From NCBI RefSeq assembly GCF_903166545.1, contig NZ_CAESCH010000001.1:2856001-2920000 (forward strand): a stretch of DNA of 64,000 nt, in the 5' to 3' direction. How positions within the stretch are numbered: the stretch's first letter is position 1; every line of letters begins with the position of its first letter. Below the pieces are notes generated by a model. It did no database searches. It was not told the DNA's origin and worked only from the letters and a program-made list of their open reading frames with translations. Both the position numbers and the translations under genes were made by a program. The stretch is from Metabacillus schmidteae. GTDB taxonomy: Bacteria > Bacillota > Bacilli > Bacillales > Bacillaceae. This document shows, piece by piece, positions 10,191 through 19,047 of this stretch.

Positions 10191-10619
10191 TTATTTTAAT
10201 CTTTTGGACAACCCATTCCAAACAATCTCAACCTGCTCCGATAGTTGTGCTGCATCTTGTGCTATCCAGCCGGCAATATCTCTCAACCTTCTCTCTTCTC
10301 TCTCAAGAGGAACGATCCCTTTACCGATTTCAAGCATAATAAGAACAATTGAGCTATTTCTTTTTTTCTCTTCTTGTACAAAAGAATGAAAAAGACGTTT
10401 AAACTTGTCTCTGATTTCGTCATTGCTTTCATTATTTCTAACTTCATGTAAAATCCACTTTTCCCAGCCCTCAAGCACTAATGTTGTATCTTTTAACCAT
10501 TTCGATTTCCAATCCCATAATTCACCTTTATGATAGGAAGATAACCAGCTGATTGCTTGATGCTTTTCTTTCACTACTTTTCTTTTTCCTGTGAAAGCAC
10601 CTCCGAGAACGAGCTGCAT
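10191..10619 (-). CDS. Degenerate CobU-like protein (paralog of CobU)
   Basis: A 142-residue protein beginning MQLVLGGAFTGKRKVV, which resembles the CobU P-loop but has TGKR in place of SGKS. The end (EIGKGIVPLEREERRLRDIAGWIAQDAAQLSEQVEIVWNGL) follows the CobU C-terminus closely, while the middle is shortened. A canonical CobU is encoded four genes upstream, so this is a diverged partner or remnant with a conserved place in such operons. The frame opens at 10625, but the GAGGGGGA site favours ATG 10619. It overlaps the phosphatase gene by 46 bp. Confidence 0.75.
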   Translation of the reverse strand: MQLVLGGAFTGKRKVVKEKHQAISWLSSYHKGELWDWKSKWLKDTTLVLEGWEKWILHEVRNNESNDEIRDKFKRLFHSFVQEEKKRNSSIVLIMLEIGKGIVPLEREERRLRDIAGWIAQDAAQLSEQVEIVWNGLSKRLK

Positions 10620-11203
10620 TTCCATTCCCCCTCTTTCTTTTCAAACTTTAATTGAAGCGCTTGTCCATGTGTGATGGAAACATCCCAAAAAGTTGTGGAT
10701 GCTGTAAATTTGGATACCACATAACGGATGACGCCGCCATGTGTGATAAGCAATATTTTTTGAGAACCATTTAGGTCATTTACACGCTGAAATAGCTCAT
10801 GAAAAAAAGAATCAATTCTAGTTTTGAAGAGTGATGCATATTCTCCATTCGGCACCGAAGCAACTTCCCAATTATCCAGCCAGTTTTGGTAAGCTTTTAA
10901 GTCTTTCAACTCACTGTATGTCTTCCCTTCCCAGTCACCAAAGTTCATCTCTCTTAACCTATGATCAACTATAGCCTTTATAGGAATTTGCATATAATGA
11001 AATGTATCTATACAGCGCTGCAAATCACTTGTAAAAACGTAATCAAATCTCTTTTTCTGCAACTCACTTTTCAGTCGATCCAATTTAGATAATTCTTTTC
11101 TTACTAATCCTTGATCGGTATGCCCTAAATATCTTTTTTGTTCATTCCATTCTGTTATGCCATGACGAACGAGAAATAGATCCACGTGATGACTAGTCCC
11201 CAT
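10574..11203 (-). CDS. cobC: CobC-like histidine phosphatase (alpha-ribazole phosphatase)
   Basis: A 209-residue histidine-acid phosphatase of the phosphoglycerate mutase clan. The catalytic LVRHGITEWN (first histidine near residue 14), REMNFGDWEGKTY and LLITHGGVIRYV (second histidine) are present. In cobalamin synthesis the family removes phosphate from alpha-ribazole-5-phosphate or adenosylcobalamin-5-phosphate. The location between cobS and the CobU-like gene supports that role over a general phosphatase. AAGGAGGAGA precedes the ATG. The gene overlaps cobS by 49 bp and its 3' neighbour by 46 bp. Confidence 0.85.
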   Translation of the reverse strand: MGTSHHVDLFLVRHGITEWNEQKRYLGHTDQGLVRKELSKLDRLKSELQKKRFDYVFTSDLQRCIDTFHYMQIPIKAIVDHRLREMNFGDWEGKTYSELKDLKAYQNWLDNWEVASVPNGEYASLFKTRIDSFFHELFQRVNDLNGSQKILLITHGGVIRYVVSKFTASTTFWDVSITHGQALQLKFEKKEGEWKCSSFSEVLSQEKEK

Positions 11204-11913
11204 AATTCTCCTCCTTCAATCGCAGTTCCTAAAAGATCTCCATTTGTTCCTTTAAATACACTCTTTACCCAAGCGCCGTACAGAATGACAAACAATAGGT
11301 AGGCAGGAAGATAAAAGAAAAACTCAGGAAAAAGGCAAACAAGTATTAAAACTGGGATAATTGCAAAAATGAAGTCTGTGCGATTGATATGCTTCTTCCA
11401 TTCCCATGCAAGTCCATTACTTTTAGCTGTTGGAAGGAAAATCATTAACATGACCACTCCTAGTCTGGAACAGGCGATAATGAAAAGAAATGCAATGAAA
11501 AGCTTGTCAAATTGAAGCAAATCATAAATGAATACTGCTTTCCAAGCGAGCAAAAACAGAAGCGCAATATGACCAAAGCTCCCGACATGAGGATCCTTCA
11601 TAATCTCCCACTTTTTCTCAAGAGGAGCATTAGATCCAACTGCATCTGCCACATCCATCCAGCCATCTAAGTGCAGTCCCCCTGTAAGCCATACCCATCC
11701 TGAAATGATGAGCAAGGTTAAGAGATGTGCATGGAGATGTGGTTCTAATAGAAAATAAACAATCATGAGAATCATTCCTAATATGAGACCAACAACAGGA
11801 TAGCTTCTTAATGCCCATCTACTTGTTTTGTTATTCCATGGACATTGGATAGGGATAGGAATTCTTGTTAAAAATTGAATAGCAAGAAAAAATCCATAGA
11901 TGATATTCTTCAT
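11155..11913 (-). CDS. cobS: Cobalamin-5-phosphate synthase
   Basis: A 252-residue integral membrane enzyme that joins adenosylcobinamide-GDP to alpha-ribazole (phosphate). The family marks are the N-terminal AIQFLTRIPIP and GGLHLDGWMDVADAVGSN with acidic metal-binding residues, followed by MKDPHVGSFG. Six or seven membrane helices are predicted. The frame extends to a TTG at 11931, but that codon lies inside the GGGAGGAGGAG ribosome binding site, so the ATG at 11913 is the start. It shares an ATGA overlap with cobU. Confidence 0.92.
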   Translation of the reverse strand: MKNIIYGFFLAIQFLTRIPIPIQCPWNNKTSRWALRSYPVVGLILGMILMIVYFLLEPHLHAHLLTLLIISGWVWLTGGLHLDGWMDVADAVGSNAPLEKKWEIMKDPHVGSFGHIALLFLLAWKAVFIYDLLQFDKLFIAFLFIIACSRLGVVMLMIFLPTAKSNGLAWEWKKHINRTDFIFAIIPVLILVCLFPEFFFYLPAYLLFVILYGAWVKSVFKGTNGDLLGTAIEGGELWGLVITWIYFSFVMA

Positions 11914-12446
11914 TCTCCTCCTCCCTTCCAATACGTAGGAATTCCAGCTTGTACCACCACCGCAACATCGGCCTCTTTAACGATTAATTGATGTAGTTTT
12001 TGTATTGAATAGATATAGGTAAGGACAAATTCATCGGAAAAAGGGTTTCCTTCATTAACTTCATTAGATACAATCACAAGAGAAAATTGCTTTTTTCTTG
12101 CAAGAGTAATCCACCTGATGACCGATTCTTCCAACTTTGTGATTCTGTAGTCCAGATCAAACATGACATTACTTAACCAAATCGTTAAACAGTCGAGTAA
12201 GATCACATCATGTTGTTCAAGAATTTTAAGAACCTTTTCAATATCATACGGTTCTTCTACTGTGTTCCATGTTTTTCCTCGGTCCTTTTGATGCATACGT
12301 ATTCGCTCAACCATTTCTTCATCACTTTTTCTAGCTGTTGCGAGGTAATACAGGTTACCTTTCCTCTCTTTTGCTAACATTTTGGCTGTTTTTTCTGCGA
12401 ACTGGCTCTTTCCAGACCTTACACCACCTGATACAAAAGCAATCAT
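11910..12446 (-). CDS. cobU: Adenosylcobinamide kinase / adenosylcobinamide-phosphate guanylyltransferase
   Basis: A 178-residue bifunctional enzyme that phosphorylates adenosylcobinamide and transfers GMP to it. The P-loop FVSGGVRSGKSQFAE (residues 4-18), the YLATAR guanylate-site strand, the histidine in RIRMHQKDRGKTW (the residue that is guanylylated in the family) and LLDCLTIWLSN all appear. Length is normal. The gene overlaps its upstream and downstream neighbours by 4 bp each, so translation is coupled. Confidence 0.93.
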   Translation of the reverse strand: MIAFVSGGVRSGKSQFAEKTAKMLAKERKGNLYYLATARKSDEEMVERIRMHQKDRGKTWNTVEEPYDIEKVLKILEQHDVILLDCLTIWLSNVMFDLDYRITKLEESVIRWITLARKKQFSLVIVSNEVNEGNPFSDEFVLTYIYSIQKLHQLIVKEADVAVVVQAGIPTYWKGGGE

Positions 12447-13528
12447 TTATCTTCTCTCCATTTTTTTAATACTGCCACCAGTTGTTTATTTTCTTCATGT
12501 GAGCGAATAGCTAGACGAAGAAAATCTCCCTGAAGTCCTTTAAAATTATGAGTATGTCTTGTCACAATTCCATGATGGAGTAAAAAAATGAAAAGCTCTT
12601 CTGTTTCATTAGGACGCTTTCGATCTCTCAATAAATAAAAGTTCACCTGAGTAGGAGATAGATAAAAATCCATCGAAGTTAATGACCTATGTAAAAATTG
12701 CGATTCCCCATGAAGCAATGATTTTGTTTTGTCAACAAAGGTTCTATCAGCTATCAGCTTAGGTATAATCGAATCGACTAAGGAATTAATGCTCCATGGA
12801 ATTTGTTCATGTTTTAAAACCGATATGACAGACTGGTGTGCCATTACATACCCGAACCTTAAACCTGGAATTGTATACATTTTTGTCAACGAACGCAAAA
12901 TAATTAAATTTGGATACGTTTCTAAAAGACGTGTTAAGCTGTGAGTGTTAGATGGTAGAAAATCAGCAAACGCCTCATCCACGACAATATGTGTACCAAC
13001 TGATAAACCAAGCTCTAGTAATTGTTTGATCTCAGTTTCTGCTATAACGTGTCCTGTTGGGTTATTAGGTCGACATAGGAACAGAACATCAGTCTCTTGT
13101 AGTCGGTGTTTTAACTCTAACATCGGCAATGAAAAACCATTATCTTGATCATAAAACATTTCATCTATGTTGAGATGATAATGGTTGCATGCCCGTTCAT
13201 ATTCTAAAAAAGTTGGATGCACAATACAGGCTTTTCCATTTTCAAAATACTTTGCAACTAAAAAAATTGCCTCGGCTCCACCGTTTGTAACTAACACATT
13301 ATCTTGGTGAATACCTTCAAATTGTGCTACTGCAGCAGTTGAGTTTGTATAAGATGGATCAGGGTAACGAGAGATTGTTTCATATGCCTGATGTAATGCA
13401 TTATTTAACCAATTAGGAGGACCTAAAGGATTTAAATTTGCACTAAAATCCAACACTGGTTGATCAGTGTTCATTTGAAACAATTGTTGAATTACGTTCG
13501 GCTGTCCACCATGATTTGGCCACTTCAT
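12443..13528 (-). CDS. cobD: Threonine-phosphate decarboxylase (CobD-like, PLP)
   Basis: A 361-residue fold type I PLP enzyme that should make (R)-1-amino-2-propanol phosphate, the linker used by CbiB. The N-terminal HGG...LDFSANLNPLGPP motif, FLCRPNNPTGH, VVDEAFADF and the Schiff-base lysine in RSLTKMYTIPGLRFGY are typical. Histidinol-phosphate aminotransferase is the nearest alternative, but the operon context argues for CobD. GAGGTG precedes the ATG. It lies 13 bp after cbiB and overlaps cobU by 4 bp. Confidence 0.9.
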   Translation of the reverse strand: MKWPNHGGQPNVIQQLFQMNTDQPVLDFSANLNPLGPPNWLNNALHQAYETISRYPDPSYTNSTAAVAQFEGIHQDNVLVTNGGAEAIFLVAKYFENGKACIVHPTFLEYERACNHYHLNIDEMFYDQDNGFSLPMLELKHRLQETDVLFLCRPNNPTGHVIAETEIKQLLELGLSVGTHIVVDEAFADFLPSNTHSLTRLLETYPNLIILRSLTKMYTIPGLRFGYVMAHQSVISVLKHEQIPWSINSLVDSIIPKLIADRTFVDKTKSLLHGESQFLHRSLTSMDFYLSPTQVNFYLLRDRKRPNETEELFIFLLHHGIVTRHTHNFKGLQGDFLRLAIRSHEENKQLVAVLKKWREDK

Positions 13529-13541
13529 ATTTTCACCTCAT

Positions 13542-14507
13542 TTATATAACGACATAAAAAACGGTTCCTACAATTAGAAGAAAAACAATCCAGCCTCCAT
13601 GCATGTATTGAATTGATTTTGTTATATCAAATTGTATAAGCTCTCTATTTGGGTCTCCCATTGTTGCTCTTTCCGATTTTATCCCTCTATAGTAATTCGT
13701 GCCACCTAATTGTACGCCTAACAAACCGGCAACCATGGCTTCAGACCAGCCACTATTAGGGCTGGGATGTTTTCTGGCATCTCTTAAAGTGATGTTCCAG
13801 GCGTGTTTTTGTTTTGATTTTTTTATGAAAAAGGCTGAAATCCATATAGAGAGAGCTGTTATTCTGGCAGGAAGCCAATTGGCAAGATCATCAAGTTTTG
13901 CAGATGCCCAGCCAAATTGACCATATCGTTCATCTTTGTGCCCAACCATTGAATCCAGTGTATTAATTGCACGATAAACAAGTGCTAAGGGCGCTCCACC
14001 GATGATCGCCCAAAATAATGGAGCTGTAATACCATCCACCGTATTTTCTGCAACAGTTTCCACTGTACCCCTAACAATTTCTTTTTCCGGCAAGCTTTCC
14101 GTATCTCGTCCAACAATCATACTAAGCTTCTTTCTTGCCTCAACGATATTTCCTTTTCCTAAAGGCGAAAGCACCTCTTTTGCTGCAGAGGCTAGACCTT
14201 TAATTGCAATAGTTGTTGAAATAAGATAAATATTAAGGATAATAGCTAATACTGGATGGAGCTTATAAGCAATAAACTGGATAGCAAAGGTTACGAGAAA
14301 AACGATTACAACGACAGTTACTGTAAGAGCCATTCCTTTTTTCACCCGATGAGCTCCGTGATTCCACTTATTTTCTAAAAATGAAATGAGCTTCCCCATT
14401 TGAACGACGGGATGAGGAATCCACCGCGGATCACCTATGATCAAATCAAGTAAAATAGCAGCTCCTATTATCAAAAAAAGATATCCTGAAAATATGTTAA
14501 ATAACAT
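13542..14507 (-). CDS. cbiB: Adenosylcobinamide-phosphate synthase
   Basis: A 321-residue membrane protein that attaches the aminopropanol (phosphate) arm to adenosylcobyric acid. DLIIGDPRWIPHPVVQMGKLI near the start, ETVAENTVDGITAPLFWAIIGG, NTLDSMVGH and the C-terminal DARKHPSPNSGWSEA.MAG are conserved in CbiB/CobD. Four or five membrane helices are predicted. It lies 6 bp after cbiP in the operon. Confidence 0.93.
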   Translation of the reverse strand: MLFNIFSGYLFLIIGAAILLDLIIGDPRWIPHPVVQMGKLISFLENKWNHGAHRVKKGMALTVTVVVIVFLVTFAIQFIAYKLHPVLAIILNIYLISTTIAIKGLASAAKEVLSPLGKGNIVEARKKLSMIVGRDTESLPEKEIVRGTVETVAENTVDGITAPLFWAIIGGAPLALVYRAINTLDSMVGHKDERYGQFGWASAKLDDLANWLPARITALSIWISAFFIKKSKQKHAWNITLRDARKHPSPNSGWSEAMVAGLLGVQLGGTNYYRGIKSERATMGDPNRELIQFDITKSIQYMHGGWIVFLLIVGTVFYVVI

Positions 14508-14513
14508 AACTGT

Positions 14514-16043
14514 TTAGTCCTTTACTTCATTATTGGGTACTAGTTTTTCTCTGAAATCCTCGCATAATTGATATATTTGATCAAGCTTAACATGCTTTCG
14601 AACTTCACTAGCCAGTAAATCAAAGCCCTCTTCTTTTATTTGTGCAAAAGAAGCTCGATTTAGGATCGGTTCTAACCCTTTTTTGATTCGAATTTCATTT
14701 AAAACAACTTCCCTTAATGCATCATTATGGAAGATACCATGAAAATAAGTTCCAATTAATTTCTTGTTTTCTGTAATGATCCCATCTTGACTATTTGCCA
14801 TATGTATAAATGGCTCGCAAGTTTTATCAAAATATGATTCTCCCATATGAATTTCATATCCTTTTACTGGTAGTTCGTTCTCTCCGAATCTCGCAATTCC
14901 TTCTGATTGGACCGTTTTTTTCTCCTCTGTAATAATGGTTTTCATTGGAACCACGCCTAAACCATTCGTTTTTACGTGAGGTGATTCTATTTTGTGTTCA
15001 TCCTCTATTGTGTTACCAAGCATTTGATAACCACCACATATCCCAATAATCATTGTTTCTCGTTGAGCCAGGTCTAATATTATATTAGCCAGACCACTGC
15101 TATGTAGATACAGCATGTCTTCTATTGTATTTTTACTACCAGGTAAAATGAGTAAATCCGGATTTCCTAGTTCAGCTGCATGGTTTACAAAGCGCACATG
15201 ACAATCATGTTCTTCGAAAAATGGATCGATATCCGTAAAGTTTGAAATAAATGGATGTCGTATGACCGCAATGTCGATATCTATTGAATCATCCGGTTTT
15301 GAAGAATAATTCGTTAAAACAACAGAATCTTCAGCTTCAATTATTAAATGATCAATAAATGGTACAACCCCTAATACCGGAACACCTGTGTACTCTTCAA
15401 ACCATTTAAGACCAGGCTCTAATAAAGAAACATCTCCTCGAAACTTATTAATGATCACTCCTATTACTCTATTTCGATCTACCGGATCTAACAGCTGAAG
15501 TGTTCCTACTAAGCTTGCAAAAACTCCACCCTTTTCAATATCCCCGACTAATATAACGGGTGCATTGGCTATACGGGCAACACGCATATTCACAAGCTCG
15601 CGGTCATATAAATTTATTTCCGCTGGACTACCGGCTCCTTCAATCACAATTCGGTCATAGCTTGACGACAAACGTTCATACGCATCTTGAATTAAGGTTA
15701 ACCCTTGTTGAAAAAAGTCTTGGCGGTATTCGCCGGCTTTCATGTTTTTATATGGCTTTCCATGAACAACAATTTGAGATTGATAGGCACCAGTGGGTTT
15801 GATCAATATCGGATTCATATCAGTTGTTGCGCTTATTCTAGCTGCCTCTGCTTGTACACCCTGTGCTCTGCCAATTTCCTTTCCATCAACAGTTATATAG
15901 GAATTGAGCGCCATGTTTTGCGATTTAAAAGGAGCAGTCCTAAAACCATCCTGCATAAATATTCGGCATAAAGCTGTGACGATTGCACTTTTTCCTGCGT
16001 CAGAATGAGTGCCTTGAATCATTAATGGTACAGCCTTTTTCAT
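14514..16043 (-). CDS. cbiP: Cobyric acid synthase
   Basis: A 509-residue glutamine-dependent amidotransferase that amidates carboxylates b, d, e and g of adenosylcobyrinate a,c-diamide. The N-terminal ATP-binding domain opens with MIQGTHSDAGKSAIVTALCR, and the C-terminal class I glutaminase-like domain carries the nucleophile in GICGGYQMLG (about residue 330-340) and a histidine in GTYFHGIF. AAAGGAG precedes the ATG. It lies between cobO and cbiB with short gaps. Confidence 0.94.
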   Translation of the reverse strand: MKKAVPLMIQGTHSDAGKSAIVTALCRIFMQDGFRTAPFKSQNMALNSYITVDGKEIGRAQGVQAEAARISATTDMNPILIKPTGAYQSQIVVHGKPYKNMKAGEYRQDFFQQGLTLIQDAYERLSSSYDRIVIEGAGSPAEINLYDRELVNMRVARIANAPVILVGDIEKGGVFASLVGTLQLLDPVDRNRVIGVIINKFRGDVSLLEPGLKWFEEYTGVPVLGVVPFIDHLIIEAEDSVVLTNYSSKPDDSIDIDIAVIRHPFISNFTDIDPFFEEHDCHVRFVNHAAELGNPDLLILPGSKNTIEDMLYLHSSGLANIILDLAQRETMIIGICGGYQMLGNTIEDEHKIESPHVKTNGLGVVPMKTIITEEKKTVQSEGIARFGENELPVKGYEIHMGESYFDKTCEPFIHMANSQDGIITENKKLIGTYFHGIFHNDALREVVLNEIRIKKGLEPILNRASFAQIKEEGFDLLASEVRKHVKLDQIYQLCEDFREKLVPNNEVKD

Positions 16044-16067
16044 ATGTACAGACTCCTTTACGATATG

Positions 16068-16604
16068 CTAAAATTCAATTCCCTTTACTGCAGGAATTCC
16101 TTCATTATAGTAATGTTTTTCTGGATGAATGATAGAAACTAGATCTGAGATGTCCTTTATTTCTTGTTTCGCATTTCTACCAGTTATAACAAGATGAACA
16201 TGTGACGGACGATTTTTGATGACATCTAACACTTCTTGTAATGGTAAAACATCATCAATTGGGAAGGAATCAATAGCAAGTGCGTTATTTAGCTCATCTA
16301 AAATTACGACATCATATTCTCCACTTAGGACGGCTTCCTTCGCTTTCGGCCAGCCAATTTTCAATGCTTCCCGATGCTCCTCAGGTGTTTTCGTCCATGT
16401 AAACCCAATTCCTAGTTGTACCATCTCAACTCCCAGTTTATTTAAGGCAATTTGTTCTCCATATGAACGTTGTGGAGATTTAATAAATTGAAAAATTTTC
16501 ACATTGAAGCCTCTGCCAACTGCTCTTAATGTTAAACCGAGAGCGGATGTTGTTTTTCCTTTGCCATCACCTGTGTACACGAGTGTTAACCCTTTTTTCT
16601 CCAT
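16068..16604 (-). CDS. cobO: Corrinoid adenosyltransferase (CobA/CobO/BtuR family)
   Basis: The 178-residue enzyme transfers the 5'-deoxyadenosyl group of ATP to reduced corrinoids. The P-loop is TGDGKGKTT (residues 11-19), followed by ALGLTLRAVGRG and VILDELNNAL, as in the BtuR family. It is unrelated to the PduO-type adenosyltransferase. AGGAGGTCAGGTTCAG before ATG is a strong site. It is well placed between cobT and cbiP. Confidence 0.93.
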   Translation of the reverse strand: MEKKGLTLVYTGDGKGKTTSALGLTLRAVGRGFNVKIFQFIKSPQRSYGEQIALNKLGVEMVQLGIGFTWTKTPEEHREALKIGWPKAKEAVLSGEYDVVILDELNNALAIDSFPIDDVLPLQEVLDVIKNRPSHVHLVITGRNAKQEIKDISDLVSIIHPEKHYYNEGIPAVKGIEF

Positions 16605-16618
16605 CTGAACCTGACCTC

Positions 16619-17662
16619 CTAGTGTTTTTGAGAAATTCCAGCTGAATCAAATGTTGCCATTTCCTTAACCATCAATGCAGCTGATTGGATGATCGGATAT
16701 GTAATAGCTGCTCCTGTACCTTCTCCTAATCTGAGACCTAAGTCTAAGATTGGTTTTTTCCCTAATAATGAAAGAGCGATTCCATGCCCTTGTTCAACAG
16801 ATTGATGTGTTACGATCATATAATCAGCAACATTTGGTGAAAGCTGTTTTGCAAGTAATGCAGCAATTGTACAAATAAATCCATCAACAAGTATCGGGAC
16901 TCGTTTGCTTGCCGCTCCAAGCATGGCTCCAGTCATCCCGGCAATTTCAAGTCCTCCAATCTTCGTTAGGAGATCAATCGGATTAGCCGGATCAGGTTTT
17001 CTATTTTGAAGAGATTGTTGTATGACATTTACTTTATGCTGTAACCCCTCTTCTGTAATCCCCGTTCCCGTTCCTACAACTGCTTCTACCTCTTTCCCAC
17101 TCAATAAAGCCAAAAGCGCACTGCTTGCTGTTGTATTCCCAATTCCCATTTCACCAAGAATAAGACATTGTGCCCCTTTGTTGATGATTTCCATGCTTTG
17201 TTCAAAGCCAATTTCAATTGCTTTCTCAACCTCTTTAAGAGACATTGCATCTTCATGTAAAAAGTTTCCTGTGCCATATCGAACTTTTTTGTTAAGTAAT
17301 TGAGGGTGATTGATATCATTTGCAACACCAATATCGATGATGTTTAGAAGGGCTCCAATTTGTCGGCTGAACACATTAATAGCTGCTCCACCATTTAAAA
17401 AATTGAGTACCATTTGCTCTGTGACAGCTTTAGGATAGGCGGATACCCCTTCATCTGTTATTCCATGATCTGCAGCAAATACAAGAATACCTGCAGGGCT
17501 CACTGATGGAAACGGATCATTTTTCATTTCAGCCAATGAAATAGCTAGTTCTTCTAATCTCCCTAAACTTCCAAGCGGCTTTGTTAATGTATTAATATAA
17601 TCAGATACTTTTTTCCCCATGTCCATAGATTTTTGTGGAATGGTAAATGTGTGTTCTGTCAT
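16619..17662 (-). CDS. cobT: Nicotinate-nucleotide-dimethylbenzimidazole phosphoribosyltransferase
   Basis: A 347-residue enzyme that makes alpha-ribazole-5-phosphate from nicotinate mononucleotide and the lower-ligand base. Typical stretches are TKPLGSLGRLEELA, VFAADHGITDEGVSAYP, NFLNGGAAIN, GEMGIGNTTASSAL and the C-terminal LRLGEGTGAAI with the catalytic glutamate. No dimethylbenzimidazole synthesis gene (bluB) was seen in the window. The gene starts inside the stop of cbiA (4-bp overlap). Confidence 0.94.
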   Translation of the reverse strand: MTEHTFTIPQKSMDMGKKVSDYINTLTKPLGSLGRLEELAISLAEMKNDPFPSVSPAGILVFAADHGITDEGVSAYPKAVTEQMVLNFLNGGAAINVFSRQIGALLNIIDIGVANDINHPQLLNKKVRYGTGNFLHEDAMSLKEVEKAIEIGFEQSMEIINKGAQCLILGEMGIGNTTASSALLALLSGKEVEAVVGTGTGITEEGLQHKVNVIQQSLQNRKPDPANPIDLLTKIGGLEIAGMTGAMLGAASKRVPILVDGFICTIAALLAKQLSPNVADYMIVTHQSVEQGHGIALSLLGKKPILDLGLRLGEGTGAAITYPIIQSAALMVKEMATFDSAGISQKH

Positions 17663-19047
17663 TGTTGAGTCCTCTCATTCTGTTTGTATTCAAGACATTT
17701 TGCAATCAAATTGTCGACCATGTCAGGGCAAGAGCCAAAGTGGAAATGTGTGTAGCCGGCGACAACATTTTTAAGTAAATAGCCTTCTTTTTTTATCCCT
17801 CTTAGACCTTTCGTTTCATAAGCATAAGGAATGCTTCCTTCCGTAGATTCATAGGTGGAGTAATGAAATTCATGTCCTCTTGCAACTAATTTGTTCAATA
17901 GATAGTTGTCATTTTGTCCGCTTATTTCTCTGTAACCTAAAGCTGCTAATGTTTGCTGCATTTTTACCTTACCTGGAATAACTCCTGCCATTTGATAGGT
18001 TTTCTTATCTGTTGTTTGAATCGATTCTGTTAAATACATGAATCCACCACATTCTGCAAGGGTTGGTAGCCCATGATTGATAGCTGTTTTGATGGTGCTC
18101 TTTGCTTGTTCATTCTTCTCTAGTTGTTGCGCAAACTCCTCAGGAAAACCTCCTCCCAAATAAAGTCCATCGATATTTTCCGGTAACACCTCATCAAGTG
18201 GTGAAAAATAAACAAGTTCTGCTCCTTTAGCTTCTAAAATTTCAAGATTCTCAGGATAATAGAAGTTAAACGCAGCATCCTTTGCTACAGCTATTTTTAC
18301 AATTTGTTCTTTTTTCTTGTTAAATAATGAAGAATCTTTGCTCGAAGGTACTGGATCAGCTATTGATAAATCCAGTAGTTTTTCCATATCAATTGTCTCG
18401 CTGACTAAGTCTCCCAATGTCTGAAAAAATGTATCAAGTTCTCCTCGTTCAATTGAAGGGATTAGACCGAGATGGCGTTCAGGAATCTCAATGTCCAGCT
18501 CTCTTTTTAAATACCCGATAACAGGAACATGGCATTCTTTCTCAATCGCTTTTTTTACGAGCTGATAATGACCTTCACTTCCGACTTTATTCGCAATGAC
18601 ACCAACTATATTTGGTTCTTCAGTAAGAAGTTGAAAGCCTTTCACAATAGCAGCTGCACTACGAGCCATGCTTTCACAATTAACAACTAATATAACAGGG
18701 CTTTTCGTGATCATACTGATTTCTGCCGTACTTCCTTCATTCGTTTCTGGATTTTTACCATCGTAAAAGCCCATAACACCTTCGATAATTGAAATGTCAG
18801 CTCCTATGCTTCCATTATTTAAAATATCAATGACTTTATCATGTGTTAGCATCCAACTATCCAAGTTACGGGAAGCTCTTTTTGTTACTGCTGTGTGATA
18901 AGTAGGATCAATATAATCAGGGCCGCATTTAAATCCTTGGACTGTGAGTCCACGTTTAATGAATGCAGACATTAGCCCAATTGTCAGTGTTGTTTTTCCA
19001 ACACCACTTCCTGTTCCTGCGATTACGAATCTTCTCTGTGTCATCAT
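17659..19047 (-). CDS. cbiA: Cobyrinate a,c-diamide synthase
   Basis: The 462-residue glutamine amidotransferase amidates carboxylates a and c of cobyrinic acid. An N-terminal P-loop-like domain (FVIAGTGSGVGKTTLTIGL) and KCGPDYIDPTYH precede the C-terminal glutaminase domain with GGGFPEEFA and the nucleophile in LAECGGFMYL. Its presence in an otherwise salvage and late-pathway operon implies either use of incomplete corrinoids or a ring-synthesis cluster elsewhere. AGGGGGG precedes tandem ATGs. It abuts the stop of the BtuD-CbiZ gene. Confidence 0.92.
   Translation of the reverse strand: MMTQRRFVIAGTGSGVGKTTLTIGLMSAFIKRGLTVQGFKCGPDYIDPTYHTAVTKRASRNLDSWMLTHDKVIDILNNGSIGADISIIEGVMGFYDGKNPETNEGSTAEISMITKSPVILVVNCESMARSAAAIVKGFQLLTEEPNIVGVIANKVGSEGHYQLVKKAIEKECHVPVIGYLKRELDIEIPERHLGLIPSIERGELDTFFQTLGDLVSETIDMEKLLDLSIADPVPSSKDSSLFNKKKEQIVKIAVAKDAAFNFYYPENLEILEAKGAELVYFSPLDEVLPENIDGLYLGGGFPEEFAQQLEKNEQAKSTIKTAINHGLPTLAECGGFMYLTESIQTTDKKTYQMAGVIPGKVKMQQTLAALGYREISGQNDNYLLNKLVARGHEFHYSTYESTEGSIPYAYETKGLRGIKKEGYLLKNVVAGYTHFHFGSCPDMVDNLIAKCLEYKQNERTQQ

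Noticed and set aside
10574..10619. Frameshift joining the phosphatase and CobU-like genes
   Set aside because: Each gene has its own start, ribosome binding site and complete family ends; the overlap is normal coupling.
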